Source: Moringa oleifera (Eukaryota; Streptophyta; Magnoliopsida; Brassicales; Moringaceae). From it: 64,000 nt of DNA. A model generated the notes under the pieces. That model made no database searches and was not told where the DNA came from. It saw nothing but the letters and a program-made list of their open reading frames with translations. The position numbers and the translations under genes were made by a program. Positions 52,316 to 64,000 of this stretch are shown piece after piece. The stretch spans positions 4,402,001-4,466,000 of the forward strand of contig JAJFZO010000566.1 in assembly GCA_021397835.1 (NCBI GenBank), in the 5' to 3' direction. How positions within the stretch are numbered: the first letter of the stretch is position 1; each line of letters starts with the position of its first letter.

Positions 52316-54449
52316 TTCCAACGGCACATATACATATATTCTATACCATCATGATATCATCATGATCTTTCTTTAACTAATCTGCACACCTACTTGCATG
52401 ATTAACTTGTTTTTCCATAATCAACTTTAAATATACAATTTTCTTGCATAACGACTTAACAACACAATGATTTCAACTACTGATATCAACATTGTCAGAA
52501 CAGCGATATTTCATAGAACACAGAAGCATAGCATGCTCAAAAAGGAAAAGAGTTCATCAGTGGCACAACTTACCCATCTTTAAATGAAAAAGATAGTCCA
52601 AAAAGTACTCCCAAAGCAAACGAAAAAGTGAAGATAAAAATTAAAAATTCTGGCTTCCAAATTAGGTTTACTTTCTTTTCAAGCTTCATTAGTTTTTGGG
52701 CCTTCTCATTATCAATTATTGATTTTCATCCCACAAGTTATGTACCTAACATACTAACCTGGCCTCACCACATCCTCCTTTAATTTTTATATTACAACGT
52801 CAAATCTTATAATGTGTTGATTAAAGATACAAAAATACCCATATGGACCGATCATCTTGGCATCTAGTGTTGAAAACTTCCGTACATGAATCACCATGTT
52901 TTGTCGCTATTCGGAACGTAAACATCTCCATTTATACAATTATGTGTATACGTTGAGTACATTTCGTAAAAAAAAACAAGGCAGATCCCATGAAACTTTC
53001 ACTATCAGCATCACGCATTAGGATTTATCTCTTATTTTCTTTGTTGATAATGAAACAAAATAATAACTTGGATGGTTCTTTTACTTGCCTTTTTCTTTCT
53101 TTTGCTACCTTATCTCGCTCATACGGTCCAAAATACATGACCACCAGGAATGTCACTTCAAAACCCAGTTGGGTATAAGTGATTTTCTCTCATTTTCTTT
53201 TCTTTTCTTTCATTCTCTTTTGTTTTTGTCAAAAAACAACAGACATGTGTATCTTCATGAATGGTGCTGTAGTGCCCTATTAAAGAGAGAGAGAGAGAGA
53301 TGACAGAGACAATGGCAAAGGGGGATGTAAGTCCATCAAAAGGAGAAGTAGAAAATTTGGATAAGAACAAAGTGAGGCCACCCAATTGCAGAGTCATCAC
53401 AGTTGTAGAGGCTTAACCATCGCTTCTTTCTTCTTATCAGAAGAATTAATAAATTACTCAGCTCTGAAACTTATTTAAATTATTCATTTGGTTCACTTCA
53501 GATTGGGACTAATTAACCACTGCACACAACACTTAGTCACTTGATCTATCTATGCCTTATTATTTTAATCTTTATCTTACTAGTCTTCGTTACAAACAAC
53601 ATGATTGAACACTTAATTCCGATTAAAACAATGAACTTTGACTTCTTTTCCCATTTAAATTACCCAAATCTATCTTTTAAAAATCATCTATTTTGGGGAG
53701 ATTCTTTATTCACTAAGCAAGAACTCAAGGCGTATTAATTTAATTTATTAATTTTAACCTAAGTTAATCATTGTCTTGATATTCTTCTAAAAATCAACAA
53801 AATTTTAAGTTTTTTAAGCTTAAACTGACAACGCTCCTCTACTCAGCATAATGAACATTCTTACGACAATGTTGACTGAGGAAGTTTCGGTGTACAAAAT
53901 TCTTAATTCATGACATTTTATTTTTCTATTTTCCATACCCATCATTTTGAGTACAATCAATGTCATGTCCTAATAATTCAAATTTTCTTTTGACATTCTA
54001 ATTAGCAATTATCGAGTACTACTCACTATATTAATTACCATCTTGAGCTATTAAAATAAAACTTATCTTTCTTAAACATGCAAAAGTATTTTTTAAGAAA
54101 AAAACTTTTTTTAAAAATATTAACTTTAATCTCAAATTGCACTAATAAAAGAATTTTTCTTTAAAAAAAAAAAAGAAAAATCATGTGATCCAATCTCTAT
54201 CTTATAGATGCTTCAAGAACACTTTATTGGTTAGGGCATGACATGATAACTCCATCAATGAATGGTATGGTATATTCTTTCTTGTCTGCTTTATCAACTA
54301 TGGTTTAAAATATAAGTAGCTTGTGATTAGCAAAAAAAAGTGCATAATTTTGGACCCAACTGCATGTGATGGGTCCTTACCACAACACATGCATCTTTGT
54401 CTATCATGCTAATAAGCAAACCAATGCAAAAACAATTTGATAAGTTAAA
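52316..54449. other. Intergenic, no gene seen
   Basis: Contains a short (GA)n tract at 53285-53300 and several AT runs. Short frames here lack domains and codon support. Confidence 0.4.
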
Positions 54450-55080
54450 TAGGGCAAATTTTTAAATTAAAGTATAAAATTTATTTAAAAATTTTATACT
54501 AATTTCAACCAAATTTATATGAACATGGATATATTAATATATACCAATTTATATGAACATGGATATAATAGATATATATATATATATATATAAAGTGGAT
54601 AATTTTTTGATTGGTGGAAATATTAAAATTTAAAATAATAAAAAAATCTTAAATTTTATTTTTTTAATTTAATTTTTAAAATATTGATTGATTTTATAAT
54701 TTTTTGATTTTATTTTAAAAGATTATAAAAATAAATAGTATTTTTACTATTAAAATATTTCAAAATTTTAATTCAAGAACTATTTTTATAAATCTATTAA
54801 ATTTTGATAGTATAAAATTAAAAATATATATTTTTAATATTTAAAAAATTTAAAATTTTTTATGATGATGACTTGAATATTTTTTTATATGCATAAAAAA
54901 TTTTAAATTCAAATTAATTATATGAATATTTTATTTTAAAATTTTCAATAATTTTAAATTAAATCAAACAAAATATTTAAAATATAATTAAATCCATTGA
55001 TATTTTAAAATCCAAATTAAAAATAACATAACTTAAAATTTTTTATATTTATCTTAAAATTTGTAATTACTTTTATTTTT
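54450..55080. repeat. AT-rich foldback-like repeat
   Basis: Almost pure A/T. It shares the centre-type text TTTATGATGATGACTTGAATATTTTTTTA...CATAAAAAATTTTAA with the foldbacks at 15242-15781 and 22105-22640. An (AT)n tract lies at about 54568-54592. Limits are not resolved. Confidence 0.4.
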
Positions 55081-55138
55081 TAATTCTCACCAGCTTCTCC
55101 CATGGTTTTAAAGGAACAACAGGGAACGACTGTGTTGC

Positions 55139-55144
55139 CACGTG
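55139..55144 (+). promoter_or_regulatory. G-box (CACGTG) in an isolated promoter-like island
   Basis: CACGTG sits within GCCACGTGTC, an ABRE/G-box form bound by bZIP and bHLH factors. A second CCACGT lies at about 55161. It lies in a G/C-richer patch (55090-55262) just before an ATG at 55263. The frame that follows (to 55550) is very Phe/Leu-rich and has no recognisable domain. Confidence 0.35.
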
Positions 55145-55550
55145 TCAAGTAGTGAGGAAACCACGTAGGAGCATTAGTTAACCGTTAACCGGAAGTTCCG
55201 TTGCTGAAGAGGACTTCCTTCTGTCGCTTCTCCGAAGGCGGCCACTGACTCCGAGGAAAACTATGGCTAACCTCATTAATTTATTACCTCTATTTATCTT
55301 CATATTTACAACAATGCCTTTTTCTTTTTTTTTTCTCCTTTTCCTATTATTTTTTCTTCCTCTTTACTTCTTTTTCTTTTTCCAGTCAATAGCTTATTTT
55401 TCATCCCATAGAGTAAGAGAAATCTTACCTCCTAACACATTAAATAGGATCCACCTAAGAGCTATAATCAATTTCTGGTATAATATAAGGTACATTAGCT
55501 TATATTTTTCACATTTAAATTTCAATATATATATATATATATTAAGTTAG

Positions 55551-58111
55551 AACTTTTAATATTTTTTCCCTTTTTAGGTAAATATTATTTATTTTAATCA
55601 TATAATTAATTGTAAATATATAATTTTATATATTTTTTGGGTTTAGAATAATATTGATATATTTATAAAAATTATAGCATAATTATATTGCATTTTATTT
55701 ATGGATCACTAACTAATGTGAAATAACTTATCTAATTATTTCAAAATTAAAAAACGGGAAGATGTCACCAACTCCTCAAGCATATAATATAAGTATTATT
55801 TGATAGTTATTGAAAAATTTAATGTAAATCTAAAAAATGATTATATGTAAATAATTAATTTTAACAATTATTTTAAAAATAATTATTATATTAGATAAGT
55901 ATAATCATGGCTATATATATACTAGGTATTAGATAAAAATAAGAAATTAGGATAGACTTAAAATTCGGATCTTATCTCAATAATTTCCAATTTCAAAATT
56001 TTATATCATCCTACAAGAAAAATTCTTCAAAATTATTGCCCACACGCTATATAGCTACTAAGCCTAAGAGAAATATATAAACATTTCAAATTTTAAAAGT
56101 AAATATTTAAAAACTTTAAATTTTAATTGATTTAATTATATATAATTTTAATTTGGTTTAATTTAAACTCTTTTAAAAAATTTTAAAAATTAGAGTAATC
56201 AAATTAAAGATTTTATAAAACAATTTTTTTACAAGCAAAAAAAAATTCTGCCTGTCATCATCAAGACTTTAGAATATCTTAAGTATTTAAAATATATATT
56301 TTAAAGAAGAAATAATTTGTAAATAAAAACTATTTAAATTTGAGAAATAAACTTAAAATAAAATGTAAATCTTATTTAAATTATTTTTAAATATTTTAAT
56401 AATAAAAATATTATTAATATTTTTTGATAATATTTGAACTAAAATCTAGATTGAATCAAATTGAAATTTTAAACATAAAATTAAATTAATTAAAACTTTA
56501 ACTTTTAAATTAAAATTACGGGTAAATTGCGTAAGTCAATTCCATTAAAATATTTGTTGAGTATTAGCTGATTTTGTCTTTGGCCATGAAACGACTAAAC
56601 TCATAATCTTATATCTTCTTCAATGCCCATGTTAATGTGTGTATTCTTAATACTCCCAAGTTTGATTACTATATTTCTTCATTTTCTCAAAGCATATAAG
56701 TCTTAATTCGAAAGCTCCTTGAAGAATTGAATCTTCCCTAATAGACTTCACCAACCATCATTTCAATTAAACATCAATCCAATTATTTAGATACCATTTA
56801 TTTTTAAAAAAATATATATTCTAAAGAAAATACCAATAATCAATATTTAAAGAATTTTATAATTATTTTAATATAAAATAAAGGGTAATTCTTCAATTGT
56901 TGAATGTGGAAAGAAAAATTAGGACTTTTGAATTCACGAGCAAAATTTGAAAATTGAAGAACACAACCTTTACACTTTTTTTGCTTAACAAGTACAACAT
57001 TTTTCCATACACAAATTGGTCAAAAGCTTAATTTGGCACCGAAATTATAAATTCTTATTGAAAATTTCTTGCTTTTGGAAGTACCCATTTGACAATTATG
57101 TTAATGTTATTGACTAACCATTAAATTAATATTAATAAAAAAATAAAAAAAAGGAAATTAAAGGATATTTTATTCATTTATGAAATAAAAATTAATTAGG
57201 TTTTGTTAAATTATTATGTATTATTAGGTTCTCAGCCCAATCATGTGTTCCTATATGTTTAGTGTACCAAAAAGAAACTACGAAAGCTTAATGATGGAAT
57301 CACCAAACTCCCAATAAGTTATCTGAAAAGCAAAATTTAATAAATGATATATTCAGACATAATGATTATTGCAGCCATAGCTTTTGGAAGAACCCCACAG
57401 TTGTTCTTGGCATTCTATTTTATCATCAAAGTTCTAAAAATCTTATTTAAATTGCTGGATTTTATCATTTTTTTAAAAATAAATTTTAATTTTTAAATAA
57501 ATTTAAATAAATTTTGATGTGTTGATTTTATTTTTTAATAACATAATTTTTAAAAAAAATTTAACAGCATAAAATTTTTAAAAAATATCTTTAGTAATAA
57601 AAAATTGATTTATTATTATTATAATTTGAATCTTTTTTATATTTACAAAATTTTTTAAATATTGTTTATTAAAATTTATTATTAAAAATTGAAATTATAA
57701 TATTTTTAAAATTTTTATTTTTTTGATAATATTGAATTTCATTCTGATAAGTTAAGATTTGTTTGAAAATTTTTCAAAAATTATGGTTTCTTGATAAATT
57801 GGTTTTTTATGATGTTTATTCAAATATTTTAAAAAAGAAATTGATTTCTTTGATTGATAAGAGGCATTTCGTTGAATTATGCAAAGGGAAGGGTTTTTAT
57901 GAAGCAGGAGCCGTCAACGCCAACAGCGCTCTCTCCTCCCACCTGGAATGTCTCCCTTTGAAAACCAGACACCAAAACGGTGATAGCACCTGAAAACCAG
58001 AGGAGCGTAGAGAAGGCAACACACAGATTATGATATATGTGTCTGGAAGACACAATTATGAGATTCAAGGTTGCTGTGAGGGAGAGAAAGGAAGCCATTT
58101 TTGTTATGTAA
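55551..58111. other. AT-rich intergenic with foldback-like remnants, then MORN gene promoter
   Basis: 56090-56510 and 57460-57770 are almost pure A/T and share fragments with the foldback families (for example AAAACTTTAACTTTTAAATT near 56495). No gene. The last 200 bp (G/C-richer from about 57905) are the likely promoter and leader of the MORN gene. Confidence 0.4.
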
Positions 58112-61100
58112 ATGTATCTGAAGAAATCTGTGGGAGAACGACATCAGCAGATCGGAAAAGGAAGCAGTACTTGCATCTCTTCCGATTTCAGACCCAACCC
58201 GAGTCTCTTTTACTCTCAAATTCGCCAAATCCAAACGAAGACCAAATCTCAATCATATGCACAGAACACCATCACCACCGCCACCCACTTTACTCCAAAC
58301 AAACCAGAAGCAAAGACCCATCTGACCGTCCAAATCCCACCCACATCACCGAACCCACCAAACCAAAATCACCAATTTCAGCATGAAAACCCCTCACCTG
58401 CGGCACCTAGCAGAGTTCTTTCAACACGCCACAAGAGGCCTATGATGACTCAGTCTCTTTCTCTCTCTCACTCCCCGACCCTCTCTTCTCTCACCAACAG
58501 TCACCACCACCACCTGTACCAGCAGAAAAGCAACAACAAGAACTTGAACTCGGATTCTTCTTCGTCTTCTTCTTCGTATCTACTATCATTTCTGTGCTCA
58601 ACTTCATGTGCCATCCCGTCTTCAACAAAACGGCTCGCTCACAAGCTACTTCGCCATATACTTCGTGCCCGTTTGCTTTGTTTCCACGTTCGTTTTCTTA
58701 TTCTCCTCTCACTCCCGTCTCTTTACTTCTTCGTATCGAGTCCTCGCCGCTTCTTTCTTCTCATTTTCCTTTCACTCCTCGCTTTCTTGCTTACCATTCT
58801 GCTGTTTCTCAATCTTGCCCTCCCTCGCCTTCCTTCGATTCGCCTATTTCTTGCTCGCTCACTGCCCCTTAAGCTTAGTTCTCGGCCTTCCTCCGCAAAG
58901 TCCCGTTCTCCACCGGTTGTTTGGTCAATTGGGCCGAAACCCAAATCAGAGAAGAAGTTGAATTCGGGGTCTTGGGTGCAGGACTACAGTAATGGGGATG
59001 TATACGAGGGAGAATTTCATAGAGGAAAGTGTTCTGGGAGTGGGGTTTATTACTACAACATGAAGGGGAGGTATGAGGGAGACTGGGTTGATGGGAAGTA
59101 TGACGGCTATGGGGTGGAGACCTGGGCTAAAGGTAGCCGATATCGTGGGCAGTATATGCAGGGACTAAGGCATGGGATTGGGGTATATAGGTTTTACACA
59201 GGGGATATCTATGCAGGGGAGTGGTCTAATGGCCAGTGTCATGGCTGTGGTGTGCATACTTGTGAGGATGGGAGTAGGTATGTTGGGGAGTTCAAGCGGG
59301 GTGTCAAGCATGGCCTTGGTAATTACCATTTCAGGTGAATTTCATTGATCTTTCTGGTTTCTTCAATCATTGTCCGAGTGATAATTGATATTGATATGGG
59401 TTTTGATGCTTAAATGTGCTTGTTCAAGTAGGATAATAATGATATGGGAAGTTGTGGACTTTTAAATTGTTTTTCAGTTTCAAGTTTTTGGGTTCAGTTA
59501 TAAGGTTCTTATATGGTTTTGCCTGACAATTCAAACTGATATTGTCTGAATGTCCATGCTTTTCTTGTCTGAATATGGTCAAATCTCAACTTCTGTATCT
59601 TGTAGTTGCGCCATATTCTGTTGATACAAATAATAGATGCTTATCTGTTAGAAGATGACGGTCAAATAGCCCTTCAATCTTAAGTTTTACTTCACTCCTC
59701 TTTTAAGCTCACTAACTACCTGAAGCTATGCTTGCCAGATTTTATGTTTTTCTATGTATTGAGTGGAAAATTGCCTTCAGTCTCTTAGAAATGCACCTGA
59801 TTATCTAATGGCAAGTATCAATCAGACATGTCAATATCTTATAAAATGTAGCTTTGTCTACTGTTAATGAAAACATTTCGGAAAACCAATTTCATTGCCA
59901 ATTGGTAATTTGTGTCACTTTCAGTGCTTTAAGAAACATATGCTTCAGATATGCTAGTTTATCATGAAGGCTCTTCTCATGATCTTCCTCATCTCCAACT
60001 CCTACGTAAGAAAGGATGCTCATCTGGCAGAACTTCTCTTAAATCATCACGGAGATGCAAAAGCAAACATTTCACATTCATTTTCTTAGCCATAAGGGCA
60101 TTCATCTTCTTAAATCAATTATTTTTATACATTTTCACTTAAACTTCTTGCTATACTGAAGCAGAAATGGGGATATATATGCTGGAGAATATTTTGCAGA
60201 CAAGATGAATGGTTTCGGAGTTTACCGATTTGGGAATGGACATCGCTATGAAGGAGCCTGGCATGAGGGTAGAAGGCAGGGGCTTGGTATGTACACTTTC
60301 AGAAATGGCGAGACACGATCCGGGCACTGGCAAAATGGGGTTCTTGATAGTAAGAGCACACCAGACACTGATCATAGATCTCCAAATGGTGTCAGCCATT
60401 CCAAAGTTCTTAGTGCTGTCCAGGTAATTGCATTTTCAGCCTTGTTCTGGAATGGTTTTCCTATGGGTTGTTGAACTGGTTGGCATGACCTGTTTTTTTG
60501 CCAAATGAGGGGATGAAAGAAAAATGTTTTCTGGAAAAATTTATAGATGAGGCAAGAAACCAGAAACAACCAACTGCAAATATCTTGTAGAAGTTATTGC
60601 CTTGAGCGCTTGGTTTAACCATCCAACAAGAATCAAGCATATTGCACCTAATCTTTGACTTTAAGGGCAAACATTCTGCAGAACTAATGAAGCTTTGTCA
60701 TGGACATAGTGGCTAAAATTGTTAAAATTAGTGCTGCAAATTATTATCTGCCGTCACTGTAAAGAACTGTTTATGTTTGCTGCAAAATAATTTGAATTTA
60801 TTAAAGCCAAGAACCTTAGGTTATGTTTAGGCAGTTTTAGATGAGCATCACGTGCTCCCTGCTCCTGCAATTTTGATTTTGGTATTGGAGCTTTCAGACT
60901 GGAAATTTCTAGGACATTTTAGGATTGCATACGAAATCATGAAGCTACTCATATTTCCACTGCCCAGAATATGAGTAACCACAGAAAGAAGTATCATGAG
61001 TTTTCTTATCAGATTCTTTCTTGTAAACAGGAGGCACAACGGGCAGCTGAGAGAGCATTCAACCTTGCAAAGGTGGACGAGAGAGTGAGCAGAGCTGTTG

Positions 61101-61207
61101 CATCTGCTAACAAAGCGGCTAATGCTGCAAGAGTTGCAGCTGTGAAGGCTGTCCAGAAACGGATGCAACATAGCAGCATTGATGATGTACCGACACCAAT
61201 CGTCTAA
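58112..61207 (+). CDS. MORN-repeat protein with hydrophobic segment, 552 aa
   Basis: Coding exons: 58112-59334, 60165-60423, 61031-61207. Borders are GT..AG and the 1659-nt frame is intact. Residues 1-150 are Ser/Pro/Asn/His-rich and probably disordered. About 193-238 is strongly hydrophobic with a short basic break (SSPRR, 209-213), suggesting a membrane hairpin. Seven MORN repeats with an exact 23-residue period start at Tyr 298, 321, 344, 367, 390, 413 and 436 (YEGEF, YEGDW, YRGQY, YAGEW, YVGEF, YAGEY, YEGAW), with a degenerate eighth (RSGHW). The C terminus (about 495-540) is an Ala/Arg/Lys-rich helix. MORN repeats usually tether proteins to membranes or bind phospholipids. Plant proteins of this type are often labelled SET7/9-like only because of the repeats; no SET domain is present. 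The start at 58112 is the first in-frame ATG; the next is at 58442. An earlier ATG at 58030 opens an overlapping frame. Confidence 0.9.
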
Positions 61208-62380
61208 TATAAAAGACATTCTCTCCAGTCTTATGGAAGCAACGGAAGAGCTTAGAAACACTGTAAAGCAGGACTATGCTTCTCTCCCCTTTTTGCTGTT
61301 TTCCTTCAATTTTTGGTATTTGGTCAATAGTAGTACTTACCCTGCACTTAGGGAGGGATGGTGCAATTACAAGGGACCTGCTTGGAACCGCATTCAGCTC
61401 ATGACTAGATTGCTGTTTGGGGAGCAAGATGGGTTCCTCTCCCTTTTCTGTTGTTTTCTTAATCTTTCCGTTTCAAGGTTGTACAGAGGTTAAAAGTTTT
61501 AACATGTGGAGAGTGGCAATGAAGTGCCTGAGTTTATGGCAGGGTTTTGTGGTGCTCTACTTATTGTAAAATATAACTATCTTTGTCTTCGGTCTGGATG
61601 AAGCTATATATCCAGTCACTGAGAGATTCTGTGGGGGCTCTACTTAGTAAAACGCCAATTCCATGTCTTTGGCTTCTGGGTGGATGAAGCTACCAATCAC
61701 TGTTTTATTTGTGCTTGGTTCTTTCCAAGCTTAAAAAGGATTCTCTAGATTTTTTTGTTTTCTTCCTAAGATCTCTAATGAAAAAGGGGTAAATTTTTTT
61801 CAATTTTTTTATTATTATTTTTAAAAATATCTTCAATCAATAAATTATTTATTTTTAGTTTAAATTATATTAATACATTCTTAAGCAAACTAAATAATGA
61901 AGATATTTTTTTGTTCCAAAACTTACTATGTTAGATGCATTTAAACTCATTTGGGGTATTAGTGGGGTCATATTTTTTTGCCAAAAGTTTTGATGTTTGA
62001 TTTTTTCTTTTCATATTCAAAAACCGAAACATCTTCATGAAAACTTATTTCTCATTTCTTTCGAAACTCATTTCTCCCTTTCACTCTCGATCTTGTTAAT
62101 TGTTAATCGCTAATAAATATATTGATGCAGCGGGTTTATGAAACATTGCACCTCTTTCTCAAAATCTAATTTTCTTTTTGCTCGGTGCCCATTTCACCTC
62201 TATGTATTTTTTTCATCGTGAAACAATTCACCTCCTTTTCAAAGTCCATAACTAAGCTTTGCCAAAACATATTTCTCCCTATCACTTTTAAAACCCCTTC
62301 ATTCATGAAATATTCATCCTCGACTGTCACTTGTGATAGTTCAGTCTCTCACTTAGTAAATTTTTTCATTATAAAAAAAT
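61208..62380. other. 3' flank of the MORN gene; no further gene
   Basis: 61208 to about 61740 is less AT-rich and is probably 3' UTR and downstream region. GGGTGGATGAAGCTA/GTCTGGATGAAGCTA and ACTTA(T/G)T(G/A)AA(A/C)A repeat loosely about 85 bp apart (61595-61695), a small local duplication. After 61740 it is AT-rich with no gene. Confidence 0.4.
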
Positions 62381-62384
62381 TTAA

Positions 62385-62780
62385 TTTTAGTGACAGATAA
62401 ATTTGTTGCTAAATTAAAAAAATATCACTAAATTTTTTAGCGACAGATTAGTGACAAATAAAATTGATAGTTAAAATTGTTGTCGCGAAAAAAAAAAAAA
62501 CTAAAACGATCAATATGAATTTGTCGCTAGCTTAACAATTGATATAAATTTCTATCATTAAACTAACGACTTATATGAATCAGTCGCTAAATTAGTTACA
62601 CATAATTAGTCACTATACTAGCGATCGATATGAATCTGTCGTTAAACTAAGGATCGATATGAATCTAGCGATTGATTTTAATCAATCGCTACACTAGCTA
62701 CCGATATGAATCTATAGCTAAAATAACTATTGATATTAATTTGTCGTTAATCTAGAAACTGATTAACGACTAATAAATTT
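62385..62780. repeat. Degenerate 29-bp repeat array (CACTA-type subterminal repeats?)
   Basis: About seven units on the pattern GCGATCGATATGAATCTGTCGTTAAACTA between 62500 and 62765, in both orientations in places (AGCGATTGATTTTAATCAATCGCT is itself palindromic). It is preceded by TTAGCGACAGATTAGTGAC-type text. TTAGCGAC/GTCGCTAA clusters are typical of the subterminal regions of plant CACTA (En/Spm-like) elements. A CACTA at 62426-62430 is a possible terminus. Confidence 0.55.
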
Positions 62781-62949
62781 ATTGTTAATATAATTAATTT
62801 TTTTAAAAAATTAATTTTAAATTATAACTGAATTAAAAAAATAAAATAAAATAAAATTCATAAAACAAGATAATAAAACAAGAATATATTTTATTCATGC
62901 AAATTAGAATATTCATACAAGAAATTACATCCAATTATTAGGCAGTGCT

Positions 62950-63200
62950 ATGGTGCACTTTTTAGAAAGAGAGCATCCATCGTGCGGATACTCTCATTCA
63001 TATTAACCTCTCTCTGTAAGCACTTTTACAACTCGATCTCAAAGCATATGAGATCATGCTCCCTCACCCTATGCTCATCTTCCAATCTCTCTTTTAAAAT
63101 CCTGTGCTCTTCCTTTATATGCTCCTCTAGAGTCACTTCTCCCTTTGGAGTCACCTCATCTCTCTTAACCTCTCATCTAATCATGTTAATGAACTTGATA
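62950..63200 (-). pseudogene. Transposase-like coiled-coil remnant, minus strand
   Basis: The minus strand reads ERDEVTPKGEVTLEEHIKEE, then HRILKERLEDEHRVREHDLI, interrupted by stops on both sides. Such charged coiled-coil tails occur at the C terminus of En/Spm-type plant transposases and related proteins. Its position beside the subterminal-type array supports a CACTA origin, but no catalytic part is in the window. Confidence 0.4.
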
Positions 63201-63212
63201 AGACTAAGTTAG

Positions 63213-64000
63213 TTTGACAGATATATAAAAAAATTTGACAAAATCTCCCCTGAAAGTCATATTAAAACCCTCTAAAATATATGATAAAAAGATAATATAA
63301 AGAATAATTAGTTCAATATACATTTTTTATAATAGATTAAATGATTCAAAACCAAAAAATTTAAAAAAACAGAGAAACTAGTCATTATCTTCAAATTCTT
63401 CCTCTTTCTCATCCTCTTTCTACAATTACATGGATACATTACCTTATCTCCATCCATGAATGCTCGTTAACTATAAGTAAACTGAATAAAATATATTTAA
63501 TATTCCATACCATTCAAAAATTCTTGATTTAAGAATCCATCTATAAGTGTGAAGTACATCCACTGGTGATTTAATATACTCATGTTTCTATTTTTCAAGT
63601 AGTTCTAGTTAAACTATTTTCCAGCAACTTGCTCTTGAAAATTTTAATAATTTAAAAACTTATTATCATATAAAATAATTACCAAATAATTTCGAGAATA
63701 CATAAAAAGCATATGACTTATAATACGATTTATTTAACGTTTTATAAATGTCACATAAACTTCAAATGTAAGTGGTTTTATACCATTAAAATATGTACAC
63801 TTATGTGGGACATAATATTATAACTCTTCATTCACTTCATTTTATAAAAATTTCAATAGCAAATCCCTATAGTTCTCCAAATACATCATATATATAGATA
63901 TAAGTTAGTGCTTTTAATTGAAACACACACTCATATCCATTAGTATGTATTCGAAAAACAAAGGAGATATTGCACAAGATTTTTATAAAATAAAATGAAT
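63213..64000. other. AT-rich end of window, no gene seen
   Basis: No open frame of note. It may be the interior of the putative CACTA element, which would continue beyond the window. Confidence 0.35.

Noticed and set aside
58594..58961. Alternative plus-strand frames inside MORN exon 1
   Set aside because: Out-of-frame shadows; the main frame carries the MORN repeats and joins cleanly across both introns.

Overview
This is a nuclear chromosome segment from a dicot-like flowering plant. It is AT-rich, with long gene-poor stretches. Genes are split by introns with GT..AG borders, and the intergenic DNA is filled with decayed Ty1/copia, Ty3/gypsy, Mutator-like (MULE) and probably CACTA-type elements. 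I cannot name the species. No prokaryotic features, CRISPR arrays or tRNA/rRNA genes were recognised.

Four genes are well supported, all on the plus strand, and each can be spliced by eye into an uninterrupted frame. They are: a DXO/RAI1-type RNA 5'-end decapping/deNADding nuclease (DXO1 type, 13 coding exons, 16317-21527, 517 aa); a CCDC97-domain protein (3 coding exons, 34556-38155, 326 aa); a casein kinase II regulatory beta subunit (5 coding exons, 46139-50124, 284 aa); and a MORN-repeat protein with a hydrophobic segment (3 coding exons, 58112-61207, 552 aa). A fifth, less certain gene is a single-exon multi-pass membrane protein on the minus strand (3464-4033), with a decayed second copy about 1.6 kb away. 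All but the last look like housekeeping genes for RNA metabolism, splicing and signalling. They do not form a pathway.

Layout: 1-1304 is the 3' end of a dead copia element, followed by a coding-looking fragment (about 1305-1467). 2000-4270 holds the membrane-protein gene and its broken copy. 4380-4970 is a copia 5' LTR, primer-binding site and gag start, cut off. 5430-5525 holds three perfect TGACGTCA palindromes on an exact 39-bp repeat. 5.5-16 kb is AT-rich and gene-poor, with a dead gypsy gag (11.3-12.4 kb), microsatellites, an exact 89-bp tandem duplication and a 540-bp foldback element. 16.2-21.5 kb is DXO1. 21.9-34.5 kb is a transposon nest containing AT-rich foldbacks and two dead MULEs (about 6.4 kb and 3.0 kb) with recognisable terminal inverted repeats. 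34.5-38.2 kb is the CCDC97 gene. 39.1-44.5 kb is a nearly full-length but decayed copia element on the minus strand, with both LTRs. 46.1-50.1 kb is CK2 beta. 51.0-52.3 kb is a less AT-rich block of possible organellar origin with a 150-bp tandem duplication. 52.3-58 kb is mostly AT-rich. 58.1-61.2 kb is the MORN gene. 62.4-63.2 kb has a degenerate 29-bp repeat array next to a transposase-like coiled-coil remnant.

The most interesting structure is one related set of transposons. Both MULEs and the 540-bp and roughly 530-bp foldbacks share the same terminal sequence. Three of them are flanked by candidate 9-bp target duplications matching at 8 of 9 positions, which suggests that the foldbacks are non-autonomous derivatives mobilised by the MULE. 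A second pattern is that the longest introns of DXO1, CCDC97 and CK2 beta each carry at least one local tandem duplication.
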